Assembly (NCBI GenBank): GCA_021307315.1
Contig: JAJSPD010000040.1
Coordinates: forward strand, 248,001-312,000
Source: Bisporella sp. PMI_857
Taxonomy: Eukaryota; Ascomycota; Leotiomycetes; Helotiales; Helotiaceae
Reading direction: 5' to 3'
Length of the DNA stretch: 64,000 nt
Position numbers and translations under genes: made by a program. This document shows, in pieces, positions 42,523 through 54,495 of the stretch. Under the pieces are notes generated by a model that did no database searches, was not told the origin of the DNA, and was given only the letters and a program-made list of their open reading frames with translations. Each line of letters begins with the position of its first letter. The stretch's first letter is position 1.

Positions 42523-42672
42523 TTAGTACATACAATCTAAATCCTCCCAGTATATCTAATCGCACCTTTCTTTCCCTTCCCATTACATACCTAGAAGAAC
42601 TCCATTCGAAATGCACATAACCCGCTATTTAATCACTAAAGAACTAAGAATAAAAAACTAGAGATAGGCTTT

Positions 42673-43191
42673 TTAAGAACTCTCATCGGTGGCCCCTCCA
42701 TCCTGCTTGACCATTTTCTTAGCTTTGCGCAATTGTGCAGCTAACGGCATGACTTCCGATGGCTTGTTTAGGGGCTTATGGTTTCCATCACTTGAAGATC
42801 CAGAATCCTGGCGGTTGAGAACGCCTTTTTGGCACTTACCCTCAAGAGAGCAAGTTGCCCCCGCACTATCATTCATTAGCTATGTTGTGCATATCTCAGG
42901 GCAGACTGGAGAGCATAACAGCGACGACTTACGTTGACCATTTGCCCATATCTTTTAACGCAATAAAGGTCACTCCATAGGTAATGCCTAAGGTTTTAAG
43001 CTGGCCGGTCATACATTTTTTCTGCGTCAGGTTAGTTTATGTTTATACATTAGAGGGTTCAGTCTTGGTGTTGTGAGACGTACGCATCCTGACAGATCAC
43101 GTTGGCTAATAATAGCTGGACCTGGAAGCGGGGTTGTGACAACAGACCCAAGTAGAAGGGAGGCAAGGAAAAGGAAGGGAGTGGTTTGCAT
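42673..43191 (-). CDS. small secreted protein, effector-like
   Basis: Three exons on the minus strand, 43191-43084, 43021-42933 and 42865-42673; introns of 62 bp (GTACGT...ACGCAG) and 67 bp (GTAAGT...GATAG) fit in phase and give 129 residues. Residues 1-19 (MQTTPFLFLASLLLGSVVT) are a signal peptide. The mature protein has four cysteines (GCKKC and TCSLEGKC), then a Ser/Gly/Lys-rich, probably disordered C-terminal tail. I recognise no family. The ATG at 43191 gives a canonical signal peptide; upstream in-frame ATGs would bury it. It sits beside a degraded LINE, the sort of place where fungal effectors often occur, but its function is unproven. Confidence 0.7.
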
Positions 43192-44426
43192 GATGAAGTG
43201 TTTGATATACATGTGGGAATTATTGAGAACAGAGCTGAATGCTGTAAACAGATTTGTATTGTGAAGTTGAAGATGAGAAAGAAGCATAATATGGAAATCT
43301 CGCAAAACCGAAGTACGAATACTGCTGAAAAATTTGAGCCCACCTGAAATGAACTTCTGTATTCATATTTGATTCTATCATCCCCGTGAAAAGAAGCGGC
43401 TTTGCAACTTGTGTGTCGTCACATCCTTCTTCCTATGTAGCCGCAATGAAGACCTATGCAAAGAGGTGGCGGTCGCAATTAATGGCTTTGATCTGAGAGT
43501 TCTGAAGGTGGGTAACATGCAAAACCCTGTCTCCAACCTCAGGAGGAATTCCAGGCTGTTCTTTTTCTGTATGGATAAAACTTGCATATACAATAATGAT
43601 GTCTTTCAATTTAGGAACGTTGAAAATGTATTAAGTGGTTTTTGAAAATGTGTATCCAGGAAACGGCATAAAGCAGGTCGGCAGGAAGCGTTAGAGCACA
43701 CACAGAACACACTATTACTGTGTGAGATATAATATAAGTATGCCTGAATCTTTCACGCCTTTTTCCTGGCCCCACATATATGAGATAAAAACTAATTTTG
43801 ATTTCATATGTATTGGCTACAGATATAATTACTATGACCATAACCATACAGGATCGTGTGCCCACGCGTTTATGAAGATGCTCGTGTGTCTGCTGCAGCA
43901 TTGGATTAGAGCCTCTTATTTCCATGAATGGTAATAGGATTTAAAATACAGATGTGGATCGATCTAGGTCTTCTTTTTCACTTGGGGATTAGAATATTAC
44001 CCTGCTCTATCATCGGACACACTAAGCGATGATTTGCTTGCTAGCTTCAGCTAGAGAGGGCAGCGCGGGGGAGGGGGAGCGGGAAGGATTATGAAGTTTA
44101 TATGGTAGGATTTACAAGGGTCACCACTTTACTTATCTGAGAGGATGAACAACCGCCGCAAAATTTCCCATGCCTGAATCTAGCAGGTTATGGGGTTCTG
44201 TGCATGGCAGTGATGCCGTTTAGCGTAGGATTACACAGGTATGCAAGCAACATTATCCCTGCACTGCCTGACCCCAGCTTGGTCGCCTGGATTATTCCGC
44301 CGCCTCCTTTACCAACCGACTCAGCCATATGATTCATCCTACATAGCGATCAAACCATCCTTATGTGCGCAGAGATAAACTTGTATCTCTTGCCCAAACC
44401 CCGACAATCTAAATAATATCACTATC
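43192..44426. other. intergenic, no gene seen
   Basis: Several 70-100 codon frames overlap on both strands (for example 43611-43925 minus and 43722-43934 plus) without motifs. A G-rich run gggggagggggagcggg lies near 44070. Confidence 0.45.
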
Positions 44427-45206
44427 ATGCCCATTGCCTCCATGAGTACCACACAATCATTCTCACACTTTTGCGAGCTCCCAGCCGAGCTACGTCTTAA
44501 AATATGGGCTCTCTCCTTCACACCTCGCGTGATCGAGATCCGCACGGACGACTATCCCGCCAACATCGAGTATCTTCCGACCGGGCACGGAACCGAATGC
44601 AGTGATATATGCTGGGAGACTAAGTCTCCGCCACCACCAGCCCTGCTTGTATGCCAGGAATCGCGAGAAGAGGCGCTGAAGGTCTACAACATCGCCTTTG
44701 AACTTCAGCCGTTCGGGTCACAGATCATCTACATCAACGCAGAGTTTGATATCGTCTTCCCATTCATAGACAAATGGACAGAGATGTTAGAGATCCTGCT
44801 CGAGGACATCCGAGCCTTCGATCCATCAGGTAGAGGAGCACGCCGTCTCGCATTAGAAATCGCCTTATTCGCAGCCCACTACTCGCCATCCTTCGGGAAC
44901 CCCACCAAACAAAGAATCACCGCTGCGCATCGTCTCGACGAAGTTATCGTGATCGTCGGTGCTAGCCCAGAGGTATGGGCCGGGGACTATGTATTAGTGA
45001 CCCCTTCAACAGATGCGGAACTTTATCTTTGGGAAGAGAAGGCGGAGACCGCGAGAGAGTGCTTCGAGAACGCCATGCGCGGTCGTTATACGCAAGCTAG
45101 GCTTAGCATGTTGGCCTTTAGGGAACGTGGCCAGATAGAGGATGTAGCGAGTGGCTCTTTGCAAGGTCCGAAGAGAACGTGGGAAATTTTACATGAGGAA
45201 ACGTAA
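44427..45206 (+). CDS. 2EXR-domain protein
   Basis: A 259-residue intronless frame. Residues 11-31 (SFSHFCELPAELRLKIWALS) and the following TPRVIEI are the hallmark of the fungal 2EXR domain (PF20150-type), and PALLVCQESREEALKVY forms its second block. These proteins are abundant in filamentous ascomycetes and their biochemical role is not known. The rest is helical and charged. MSTTQ at codon 6 is an alternative start. It stands alone between gene-free stretches. Confidence 0.82.
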   Translation: MPIASMSTTQSFSHFCELPAELRLKIWALSFTPRVIEIRTDDYPANIEYLPTGHGTECSDICWETKSPPPPALLVCQESREEALKVYNIAFELQPFGSQIIYINAEFDIVFPFIDKWTEMLEILLEDIRAFDPSGRGARRLALEIALFAAHYSPSFGNPTKQRITAAHRLDEVIVIVGASPEVWAGDYVLVTPSTDAELYLWEEKAETARECFENAMRGRYTQARLSMLAFRERGQIEDVASGSLQGPKRTWEILHEET

Positions 45207-46129
45207 CATGATGGTTTCCTGGAGCATGGAAGCTCGAAATCTTAAGCGCTAAAGCGCTGTCAGCTAGATGCACTTTTTGCCTTTCTTCACTTATTAAGCA
45301 TTCTTGTGTGTCAAAAGAAGTATAAAAATCCAAGCTAAGCTGTGTGCTACAGCTGCAGCATTTTAAGATTAGTATCAATCCGAATCGGAAACTTTTGCGT
45401 ATTATAATGCCAGCTTTTATTACAAGTAGCCTAATCTACCTGCTACACAGAGTAGAATCCGGGTGAATTTATGGGTATCTACTTCAGAGCCATTCGATTC
45501 TCAAAGCAAATCAGTCTTGCATAAGCTATCTCGTGACCCGAAGGGAAACTTTGGTTAGACTACTGGCGGCTCACTGGGACCTCTAATCACATACAGGTTT
45601 TCAAAACCTGACGATGACGCGAATTTACAGGAAGCTGTGAACGACCAGGGTAAGAGAAGCCTTTGCTGGTCGTGGAGGACTTCGGTGGCAGTTAGGAAGG
45701 CTCTTTGCCGGTTGAGTTGCTTGTTCTTGCTGCCGCTCGAAATGGTCTATATTGTTTAGCTTAGGCACCGGGATTCGCTAAGATAGGCTTCTGAAAAGTT
45801 CCTTTGTGGCAAGCTTGAAGGCGTAAACTTATGGCTTTAGAGATCGGGTTGTTGTAAGAGCTGACGTCTTTAGTATTGGTTAAATCGAAGCTCATCAAGT
45901 GACCTCGTGGTCAAGGTTAGAAAACACTTAAATAAATGCTGTATGGTAGTTAATATTGCCCGCAGATCATTTGTGGTGTTCTTTATATTTGTTTTCTGGT
46001 ATCATTTACTATTGACTTTAGATACTTGATTAGCTCAGATGGAGAAAAATTGTATTGAGTAATTGCGGACACCCTTGTTAAGTTCCACGCCCCGATCATT
46101 ATGCACATGCTACCAGGCAAAATCAGAGT
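45207..46129. other. intergenic, no gene seen
   Basis: About 920 bp without a plausible frame. It holds the 3' ends of the convergent 2EXR and HET genes. Confidence 0.5.
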
Positions 46130-48277
46130 CTAGAAGAGTTTGAATGTTTCCATCACTGGATTCTGGTCCATGAACTCCCCGTCCATTATCCCGTCACAAT
46201 ATGCCTCTCCCACGAACAAGAAACCGCCATCCTTACGACTTCTGAGAATATAAGGGAACTTAGCACCAAGAAACAAGCAGATTATGTCTTTGGCCTGCAT
46301 GTCAGCGGGTCCAAGTCCAATATACCCCTTCGACGAAACGAATGGCCGCCGGTTCTTTTGAGTATCCATCATGGCCATGTACGACATCGCAGCAGGATTA
46401 TCTATATTTTTGATCATCTCTCTTAAAGGGATCGAAGAAATCAAGAGCTCGTTCCTCGCTGAGACAATATCGGGATCGTTTGAATTATCCAGGATCCCGG
46501 CTGTTGCTGTCTCAGTCGACCGTGCGTTAATCATTTGTGTTAACATGTCCTCCTGTTTTCGCACTTGTTCAATCATCGTAAATAGGCTGAATATGAGCTC
46601 GTGACCTTGCCTGCTTTTCTCTGTTGCTCGATAAGTGAAAGGCTGCGCTCCATCACCCCACTCAGTATCGCCAATTGGGACACGCCATACTGCCTCTGTT
46701 TGACGTTGGGAGCTGATGTAAATGTTCGATCCTCTCTGTGCAGACAACTGGCAGTAACTGCCAATCTCTTGGAGAAAAAGGAGACGCTCTGCTGCAGGAG
46801 TTGTTCTGGTGTCTTTTGGCAACACGGAGCCTACCTTATCAATATGATCGACCAATACCCCTTTCAGCTCAAGCACTCCACCAAGAATAGCCGATGGACA
46901 GGCTTTCTCAACGCCAGAAGCCTGAGTAGACCCCGACGCACTGAACGGTCTACTAAACTCAGAAACTTCTCCCTTTGGCTTTATGATTATTCCGGTCCAG
47001 TCCGGTGCCCATGAAGGCAAGCGGCGTCCATCTTCCGAGCTCAGTACCTTAGGTTCCTGTGACAGAGCCAGAATGTCAACATATCCTTGCTTGACCAACT
47101 CCCGCCCCACTTCAGCAAATAAGTCTACGCATGATTTCCCATAGTCGACCTTGATACCCAATTCATCGACATCACTAGCGAGGCCGAAAAATCCGAATAT
47201 CATATCTCTAGGGTCAGTGGCTTCTAGCCTATTTAAATCCGCAGAGCAAATCCCATTGTTCCTTAACAGTGTGAAGAGGGTCTCGGCCATGTCGCCAGTT
47301 CTGGTTTGGTACTTGCGACGGGCACGCAACATAGAAAATATGGGTGCTGTATCAATCAAATTGAGATCCTCTAACAATTTTGCGGTTTGCGACTCCACAG
47401 CCCCCCCAGAAATCGATGATACCTGAAGGCCATTGGTCATATACGTGTTGTAAAAAACGTGGAAAAGGAGCGCTGCCCTCAAGTGCTCATAGGTTATGAC
47501 CTTTTCTCCACATCGGAATTCAACCTCGCGCCCTAGCGCCACCTCTTGCACCACCCAGACTCGGTAGAACCAAGGACGTGCAATCAACGCTGCTAATTCT
47601 ACTAGTGGAAAGGCTGAGCCAACTCTTTTAAGTAAAAGGCGCAGCTTCCGCTTAATGCCATTGAGTGGGTCGTTTTCTTCACTTTCGTCTAAAAAAGTTG
47701 GGACATCTGCCAGCTGGATGTCCATCATACCGAATTCGAACGTCTCTTTGCCCACATTGGCCAAAAAATCCATGATGGCATCGCTGTTTTGATCGGCAGG
47801 TCCTAGCCAGACGATAGTTTTGACAGCCGCCGGGTATATCTCCTCCATCAGTGGAACTTGCAAATTCTTTTCCTCGATGTTGTCCTGGTCAATGCACAAT
47901 TGATCGATCCAGAGTGTTAACATATCCGTGTCACTCTGTACATGTCGGAGCATAGTGTCCAGACTTTCAGTGATTAGCAAAGTTGCTCCGTCAATTATGA
48001 TGGGCTTGGTCCGCGTGGGCGGCTTGCCCCAGGTATACGACATGGCTACAAACTCTGGGATTGGCTTCTCCTTATCATTGAGCCAAATGCGATGCATAGT
48101 ACATTCCATGGGTCCAGAGTCAGAACTTCTGTGCCCTAGGCGAGTGGATCCGAGGAGTAGCTTCGAGGCTTCGCAATCTTCCAAGTTCTTAGCACCTACA
48201 TGACGACGAGGCAGGAGCTGAATGAGACGAATCTGCTTGTCAGGAACTTCCAAAGCTCTGTATTTGAATTGAGGCAT
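46130..48277 (-). CDS. HET-domain protein
   Basis: A single 715-residue frame. It has a short N-terminal leader (MPQFKYRALEVPDKQIRLIQ, with the RLIxLLP motif), a HET domain (VAMSYTWGKPP, TLWIDQLCIDQDNIEEKNLQ, MEEIYPAAVKTIVWLGPADQ, PWFYRVWVVQEVALGREVEF), the DPRDMIFGFFGLASD block, LPSWAPDWTG, and the conserved end GYIGLGPADMQAKDIICLFL with FVGEAYCDGIMDGE. This is the full-length classical architecture for heterokaryon-incompatibility-type proteins, which activate cell death or growth arrest on recognition of a partner. The cognate partner is not evident; the NLR 13 kb away is a candidate only by proximity. Confidence 0.9.
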   Translation of the reverse strand: MPQFKYRALEVPDKQIRLIQLLPRRHVGAKNLEDCEASKLLLGSTRLGHRSSDSGPMECTMHRIWLNDKEKPIPEFVAMSYTWGKPPTRTKPIIIDGATLLITESLDTMLRHVQSDTDMLTLWIDQLCIDQDNIEEKNLQVPLMEEIYPAAVKTIVWLGPADQNSDAIMDFLANVGKETFEFGMMDIQLADVPTFLDESEENDPLNGIKRKLRLLLKRVGSAFPLVELAALIARPWFYRVWVVQEVALGREVEFRCGEKVITYEHLRAALLFHVFYNTYMTNGLQVSSISGGAVESQTAKLLEDLNLIDTAPIFSMLRARRKYQTRTGDMAETLFTLLRNNGICSADLNRLEATDPRDMIFGFFGLASDVDELGIKVDYGKSCVDLFAEVGRELVKQGYVDILALSQEPKVLSSEDGRRLPSWAPDWTGIIIKPKGEVSEFSRPFSASGSTQASGVEKACPSAILGGVLELKGVLVDHIDKVGSVLPKDTRTTPAAERLLFLQEIGSYCQLSAQRGSNIYISSQRQTEAVWRVPIGDTEWGDGAQPFTYRATEKSRQGHELIFSLFTMIEQVRKQEDMLTQMINARSTETATAGILDNSNDPDIVSARNELLISSIPLREMIKNIDNPAAMSYMAMMDTQKNRRPFVSSKGYIGLGPADMQAKDIICLFLGAKFPYILRSRKDGGFLFVGEAYCDGIMDGEFMDQNPVMETFKLF

Positions 48278-49462
48278 TCTATTTGGCGGTTGCTATAACT
48301 GCTGCTACCGTTTTAACTAGGTGAACAATTTGTTCCCACCTTGCAAAACCTCACAACATCGGGAAAATGGGTCTGCTTTTTCAGAGCTGAATACTGCCAA
48401 CGCCACGCCATCATCTCATGATCATAAAGAAAGCCACAGCCTCCGTGGCTGATTTGGCGGAGAAACCCGTTCTTAGCACAGCCATTCATTCTGGGAAAAC
48501 TTAGGGCTGAAGGGTAGGAGCCGATGCAGCACTCTATACTTACTATTAACTTCACGATAAATACTTCAATAATAAACAGACACTGTGATAATTCGAAAAG
48601 TAAAGCGGCTTGGGGACAATCAAACTGTGCGATAATATCGAGCTTGATTAATTTTAAGAGCCCAAGCTTCATTTTGCAGTATATCAGTTGAAATCTAAAA
48701 TCCTCATATATAATATTCTTTTTTGTGCAGAGATCCTATATAGTTTTCAGTTGTAATTCCTACAATACTGCTTTTAGCATATCAAAATGTTTTCCAGCTA
48801 AAAAAAGGTGGCAAGTTTGCCGGTGGTAATACGCTTTCTTAAAGCTAACAAAAAACCACCAAACGAAATTGGAAAAAAAATTATGTATTGCTTTTCGCCA
48901 GAATATGTCACGTACGTACATAGCTATGGCTCTGGTCACCTGACCACGTGACATCCCGACGCTATATCTAGTATGCAGCATGTTCGTGTTGGTACCCAAC
49001 TTCATACGTGGATATAAGGATTCCTTCTTGTTCAATCTCCTAGCCAACAAGGTACTATATTGTATTGGCTCTACGGAAATGCCCGCGTGACCGTTTAAGA
49101 GAATGAAGTCTAAAAAGTGGACTCTTTATATTCCAATTAATCAGTAATATGGTATACTAATGAGGAATTTGAGCTAAGGCTAGATTGATCATCAAGTTAA
49201 CCAGCAAGGCCCACTACTCTTGCCTGATCGCCAAATTGTGGCTAACTACTGCAGGGACGTCAGCCTCATACAAATACAAAGACTGCTGGCAGTTGTTCCT
49301 GTTCCCGTTTCTAAAATATGCCTGCACTAAAGAAGCTATTCCTACTCAATTCATTTGCGCCTTCACACAGTCCTTGATCATAATTCCTTATTAAACAGCA
49401 ACACTTTCTCTACCTTCAGTTCATGTTGTTGAGGCGCCAAATACTACTTACTGCGCCTTACG
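48278..49462. other. intergenic, no supported gene
   Basis: 48313-48672 (minus) is open for 119 codons with a hydrophobic middle, but I find no motif or neighbouring exons. The rest is AT-rich. It must contain the promoters of the HET and kinase genes. Confidence 0.4.
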
Positions 49463-52432
49463 ATGAGTTGCTCGGGTCTTAGCCCGGACGATCCTGCCTA
49501 CCCTGCTTGTGAGCAGGCTCGTGACATTCTTATGAAATATGAGCAGACTCCACGCTCACTACACCTACCTCGCGGCCCAAACCCCTACTATCCCCACAGT
49601 GATATTATCAATGTTCTTAAGGAGGAATCCCGGGGCAAGAAAGTCTTTCTTTGTAAATGTTTAAAGTGTCGGAAGCAAGCAGGGCTCCAAGGCGGCATCG
49701 CCAATCGCGAGAGTCGCTGGGACGAGGGAGAGCTTCTTGGAGGCTTTGCGACTATATACGCGTTGCTCATCTACCTCAGATGCCCTGGGCTTATTTCCAT
49801 CTTCCGTCAAAACGAACTATCTCTTGAAAAAAGCTATTTATCCTACGAGCAGTTACTGTTTCTCGACCAATGTGTGGTACTGGATGCACTTCAAGCAAAG
49901 AACATTCGCAACGAGATCTTGCGCACGCAGTACCAGTTTCGTGTGCGCAAGTTAGCCAAAAGGAATGTAATAACCATTGTCGATGAAAAAGAGACTCTGC
50001 CAATCGTCGAAGACCAGCATCCTGCCGGAAGAGGCGATTTTGGGGAAGTCTACCCCCTCAATGTTCGTCCTGAGTATGTGGACGACAGTTTGAAATTCCT
50101 TCAGGTTAGCCTAGGTCTGTGTCACATCCCGCGAGCAATTAGCTGACCTCTTGCACCAATAGACGAATCGATTTGCCAGGAAAATATTCAAACAACTCCC
50201 TACCGAAAGCGAGCCCGTGAAAGAATTTGTTCTTCAGCAACTCAAGTCGAATCAATTCCAACATCCTCATCTAATGCCAGCGCTGGCTGCCTTTGAGCAT
50301 GGCAGAGACTACTTTTTTATTCTATTCGAACTCGCGGAGAGTACTCTTTATAAACTTCTAGCTGGCGATGGACCAAACTTCACAACGCAAGAGCTGTGGA
50401 AACAAGTCCAAGGTTTAGCAAGCGGGCTGGCTTACTTGCATGACATATTAGTAGAAGGCGATGAACAGAATAATGGAAGGATGATCCATCGCGACCTTAA
50501 GCCAGCCAATGTTTTGATTGTCAAGGGTGTTATGAAGATCGCGGATTTTGGATTCGCAAGTTATAACAAATCATGGCCGACAACAACAGGCTCAAGACTC
50601 ACCGAAAGCTCAATACATGAGGGTATCAACAATTATTCTTCTCCACCAAGTGACGCGGCCTGCGAGAAAGATGACGTGTACTCTCTAGGAGCTATGATAT
50701 CTGAGATCACTTGTTTCGATATTAGAAAGGAGTCAGGGGTGGCCCAATACAGGCAGAACAGATTAGATGATGCAGCAGGAGGGCAGCACGCCTGCTCGCT
50801 AAGATTTTACCATTACGAGACGCATGATATGAAAACATCTGTCGCTAAGGAGCACTCGCGTCTGCTTGAGGTAGTAGGAGAAGAGAGTAGAAACCCACAT
50901 ACGAGTCTGCATCCTTGGCAGGAGTTCTTCTTCCAGGAAGCGCTTTTTAAAATGATAGAGAAAATGCTTCACAGATCTAAAGAAAGAAGGCCAAAAGCTG
51001 CGGACGCCGCCAACGAGCTTCGTGAATTTGCCCAGCAAGCCGACCATTATGTTGCGCAGAATGTTGATGATAGGACTGAAATTTATAAGGTGAATAAGTG
51101 GCTAGAGACGGAGATCACTAATCCTTCGCGGCCTGCAGAGCTGAATAACAGATTGTAGGCAACAAACATGGGATCTTGACTAGACGTGGAAAGCTGATTA
51201 GATCCAACAGTATCGCTCATTTTGCAGAAGAAAAGAAGAGGTGCGCGCTTTGGCTCTATCCTAGTACTAACAATGAGTGGATCGAAATCTTACGGTTTGA
51301 ATACACCTTTGACGAGCGCGGTCTATATCTCGTGAGAGAGTCGGAATTCGATGGTAAGTTAGTAGCATGGGATCTCAATTCATGTGTACTCACGAATGTA
51401 GTTGGGCGCAAGCAAAAAACTCCATCTGCAGGAGTTAAACCAGTTTATCTTGATAGTGTGAAAGGGAATGCGGTGGAATTAATGAAATCACAGCAGCATT
51501 TGGTCTACACATTCCGTCGTCTCTCTGGTCAGTTCTTGTTATGATTGTTTGTCCTCAATATGACCAGCACCTGCTAATTTTCAGACAGATACGCTCCGTT
51601 TCCAGGGTATAATGACAGGTGAACATGTCTATAAAGGGTAGGCTAGTCATTCTGATATCTAATGAGACTAATTAACTTACTATACCTCTTAGCATGAGCT
51701 TGGTGCTTACGCAGTTCTGGCTACGGGATTATTACAAATCTTCTCCCACAACTTCCATCCTTCCCTGGAAGAAGAAGTGCAAAGAAAAGGAGCAGATTGT
51801 TAGAGGAGAACGAGCTCATCTTCAGATGTGGACCCAGGAAAAGCCCAACTCTGCAAGTCCTGATGTAAGGATCGCAATACTTGCAGGGGAAAAGCTCCAT
51901 GTCGTTAAGGGTTAGTCAAGTACAAAAATAACACTTCTTTTTAACTAATCACGTAATGCAGTTACGGGTCAATTTGCTCAGAACGCAAAGGGATTGAGAA
52001 AAATCGACCTGCCTCCGACTGTAGCCCGACTAGCTGTCGCAGAGACTCATTCTATCGATATTACAGAAGGCATTCCGTTAAATTTAGACCCGCAAAAATA
52101 CGAGAATTATGACGAAGTAAGGCTCAATTTCGAAGACGAAAATGGTATGTGTCATTTTCTTTTGAGATCATAACAAGTATTATTTTCTCTGCTAACAGAG
52201 CCATGAAACAGATGTAAGGTGCTTTTGGCGAAATCTTATTGAATTACAAGATGAATACTTCCCCGAGACACCAGGTTGGACAGTCGGGCCCCCCAAAGAC
52301 ACGATCATGACCCGAAACAACACGGTAGGATCTCAAGAAACAGTCCAATCTCAAGAGTCAAATAGTCCTCGAAGAGGCATGGTTGGTTATTGGGGAAACA
52401 GGATAACTACCTTGCCAGCAGATCATACATAA
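49463..52432 (+). CDS. protein kinase with long unrecognised C-terminal region
   Basis: Seven exons: 49463-50104, 50163-51089, 51152-51527, 51585-51618, 51693-51910, 51962-52144, 52212-52432. The six introns are 51-74 bp, and all junctions keep phase, giving 866 residues. The N-terminal ~185 residues are helical with a CKCLKC motif. The kinase domain has a Gly loop GRGDFGEVY (189-197), Lys in FARKIFK (220), Glu in VKEFVLQQL, IHRDLKPANV (322-331) and DFGFAS (342-347), so all catalytic residues are present; the APE motif is not obvious. After residue ~520 a ~340-residue region without known motifs follows. An in-frame stop at 51156-51158 would end the protein if intron 2 (GTGAAT donor) were retained. 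Convergent with the CorA-like gene 50 bp downstream. Confidence 0.8.
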
Positions 52433-52482
52433 TCATGTCAGTACAAGCCTTTATCAGAACAGTTCATATGCTTGGTAAAATT

Positions 52483-54495
52483 CTAAGCCATGTACTCAGC
52501 ATCATTCCCTTTGCTCGACTTAGACCAGCTTCGTGAACGCCACCAACACCAAATTGCCACAGTAATTGCGGAAAAAGCCAGCGCTGCGACAACGTAGATC
52601 CAGATGTTTGACGCTACGGTCAGAATGTGTCCATCTTTGGTATCCTCGAACCCGAAAAAATTGGACCCGAAGAAAGTCTATTGTGGAATATTAGTCCGTT
52701 CAGTCATGGTTACCTTCGGAAATCACTCGGCGGTGAATGACTTACTGCTAAGAAAGTCGCAGGCAGAAAGATAGCAGATATCAATGCAATAGTTCGCATT
52801 GCCCCGGTGTCCTCAGTAGATTGTAAAGTAAGCTGTCTAACGAGACTGTTCTCTTCCGCGCCCTGCTCAGCAGCTCGAAGGTCTAGTATATGCTCAATCT
52901 AGATAGATCATATCAGCAAGCCTGTTACATCTTTAATTAGGAATGATATTTGTAGGATAAAATTATCTCGGAGAATCGGGTTGCAGTTTGGAGCATTTGT
53001 TCCTAGAGTTGCGATTGTGATATAGCTTGCAAACGTTCAAAACTCTTGGGCTTTAATTCGTCATATCTTACTAGGGATTCCAAGCACTCCTCTTGGGATG
53101 TTAGAAGCCTGGGTTGGGTCATTGGGTGGGACCCTCCTAGGAAAAAGCTCCTATAAACACAATGCTTTCTCTCAAATGAGACTCACCAAAGATCCAACCC
53201 CTTGCGCTCTGCTAACAATGGATTCAAGCCGCGAGATATGAGTCTCGTTTTGAAAACTATAGTTCTCTATCATGATCTCGTACTGGCAAAATGATCCTGC
53301 TAATTGTGGTGGCGAAAGAGACTTCACACGACCAAAAAAAGCGCTTAAATGCTCGCATAGGTTCTTATTCAAATTGAGCAAGTGTATAAGCCTTTTCAAC
53401 TTATCTGTCATTATTTGCAGACTGCGTATATCGCTAAAGTCTACCGTGATTATCCCATCTCGATTAGACTGCTGACGATTTGAGGAAAAGCCGCGATCCA
53501 TCTTCCACAAGTCAGCAATGTTAGATTATGAGGTCCTCCACATACCAGGTTCGATAAGTTTTCCTCCAAGTGATTCACGTAGTCACGCCAACTTTCGGAG
53601 AGACAAAGCAAGATGAGTGCGTGCCAGCGAAATTGTCCAAGTGGTTCAGAGGCTTCGGGTTCTGTAGAAGCCTTAGCTAGGCGCTCACTTAAAGTCTCGG
53701 ATGGATTGAGGAAAATCCATGTGCATTTGGCCAAGCCAGTCTGGAGCTTATGATAGACTCCGGTTTCTCGGATTGAGAATGGATCCTTCAGAGGAGAGTT
53801 TCGCCTGTGCCGGGCGACATATTTTACATTGTATGCAACCTCTACGAAAATTAGCAACGCCTTTATGTCTGCAGCTCAACATAGATGGCACCATAATCAC
53901 ACCCTCGACAGCTTGATGGCTCGGGGGATAGCCGCGTGAAGAATGCTGTGAAGCTTTCCTCAAATGCCGTTACTTTCTCACCAAATACATGTACCACGTC
54001 CAGGAAGCCCGGATGCACGTTCAAAATGGTCAGAAGCTTTCGGAAGAGTTCTTCGGTTATTAGCAGCTGGCTCCAAGAATGTTCTTGGGTGACTTGACTA
54101 GGGTTGAAATGAGCGATTATGATATATTTGTGACCAAAACACAACATACAAAAATATTGTGTTAGCTGGTCTTTCTAGACACGATAACAGCTGCTCTGGT
54201 GATCCGATCGTCAACTGCTGTGGATTGCGTTCCCCTTCTGGTAAAACGAGGTATAGTACATCAGCATAAAGAATAGGTCGCGGTTCGTGCCGGAAAATTA
54301 CAAACCTTCTTGGGATGTCGTGTCTATCTGGAGGATCTGCAATTCGCTTTCTTCCTCATTCGGTATGAATAATCTCTGCGCATCTTTACTAAGTTCTTCC
54401 TGGCAACGAGTTGCATTGGTATCCAAGGCAGAGAACGGGAGATTACAGGGGTATATTTCCCAGCCAGCAAAGCGTTCGGGTGCTTCAAAGGCCAT
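52483..54495 (-). CDS. CorA-like two-TM membrane protein of unknown role
   Basis: Seven exons on the minus strand: 54495-54306, 54237-54150, 54097-53892, 53841-53546, 53501-53187, 52898-52746, 52677-52483, phase-consistent, 480 residues. The N-terminal domain (MAFEAPERFAGWEIYPCNLP...) and ITEELFRKLLTILNVHPGFL, DYEVAYNVKYVARH resemble fungal proteins with a CorA-type end. The C-terminus has TIALISAIFLPATFLATFFG and IWIYVVAALALAFSAITVAI as paired helices; the pore motif GMN of true Mg channels is GSN (FFGSNFF). It may therefore not be a Mg2+ channel. Intron 5 is long (288 bp) and could hide a small exon; intron 4 (44 bp) is short. The function is unknown; similar proteins occur near HET and NLR genes. 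Confidence 0.75.

Noticed and set aside
50217..51158. Kinase protein ending at the TAG at 51158
   Set aside because: A 62-bp phase-0 intron (51090-51151) with a good CTAAT branch point removes the stop, and four more introns then extend the frame cleanly to 52432.
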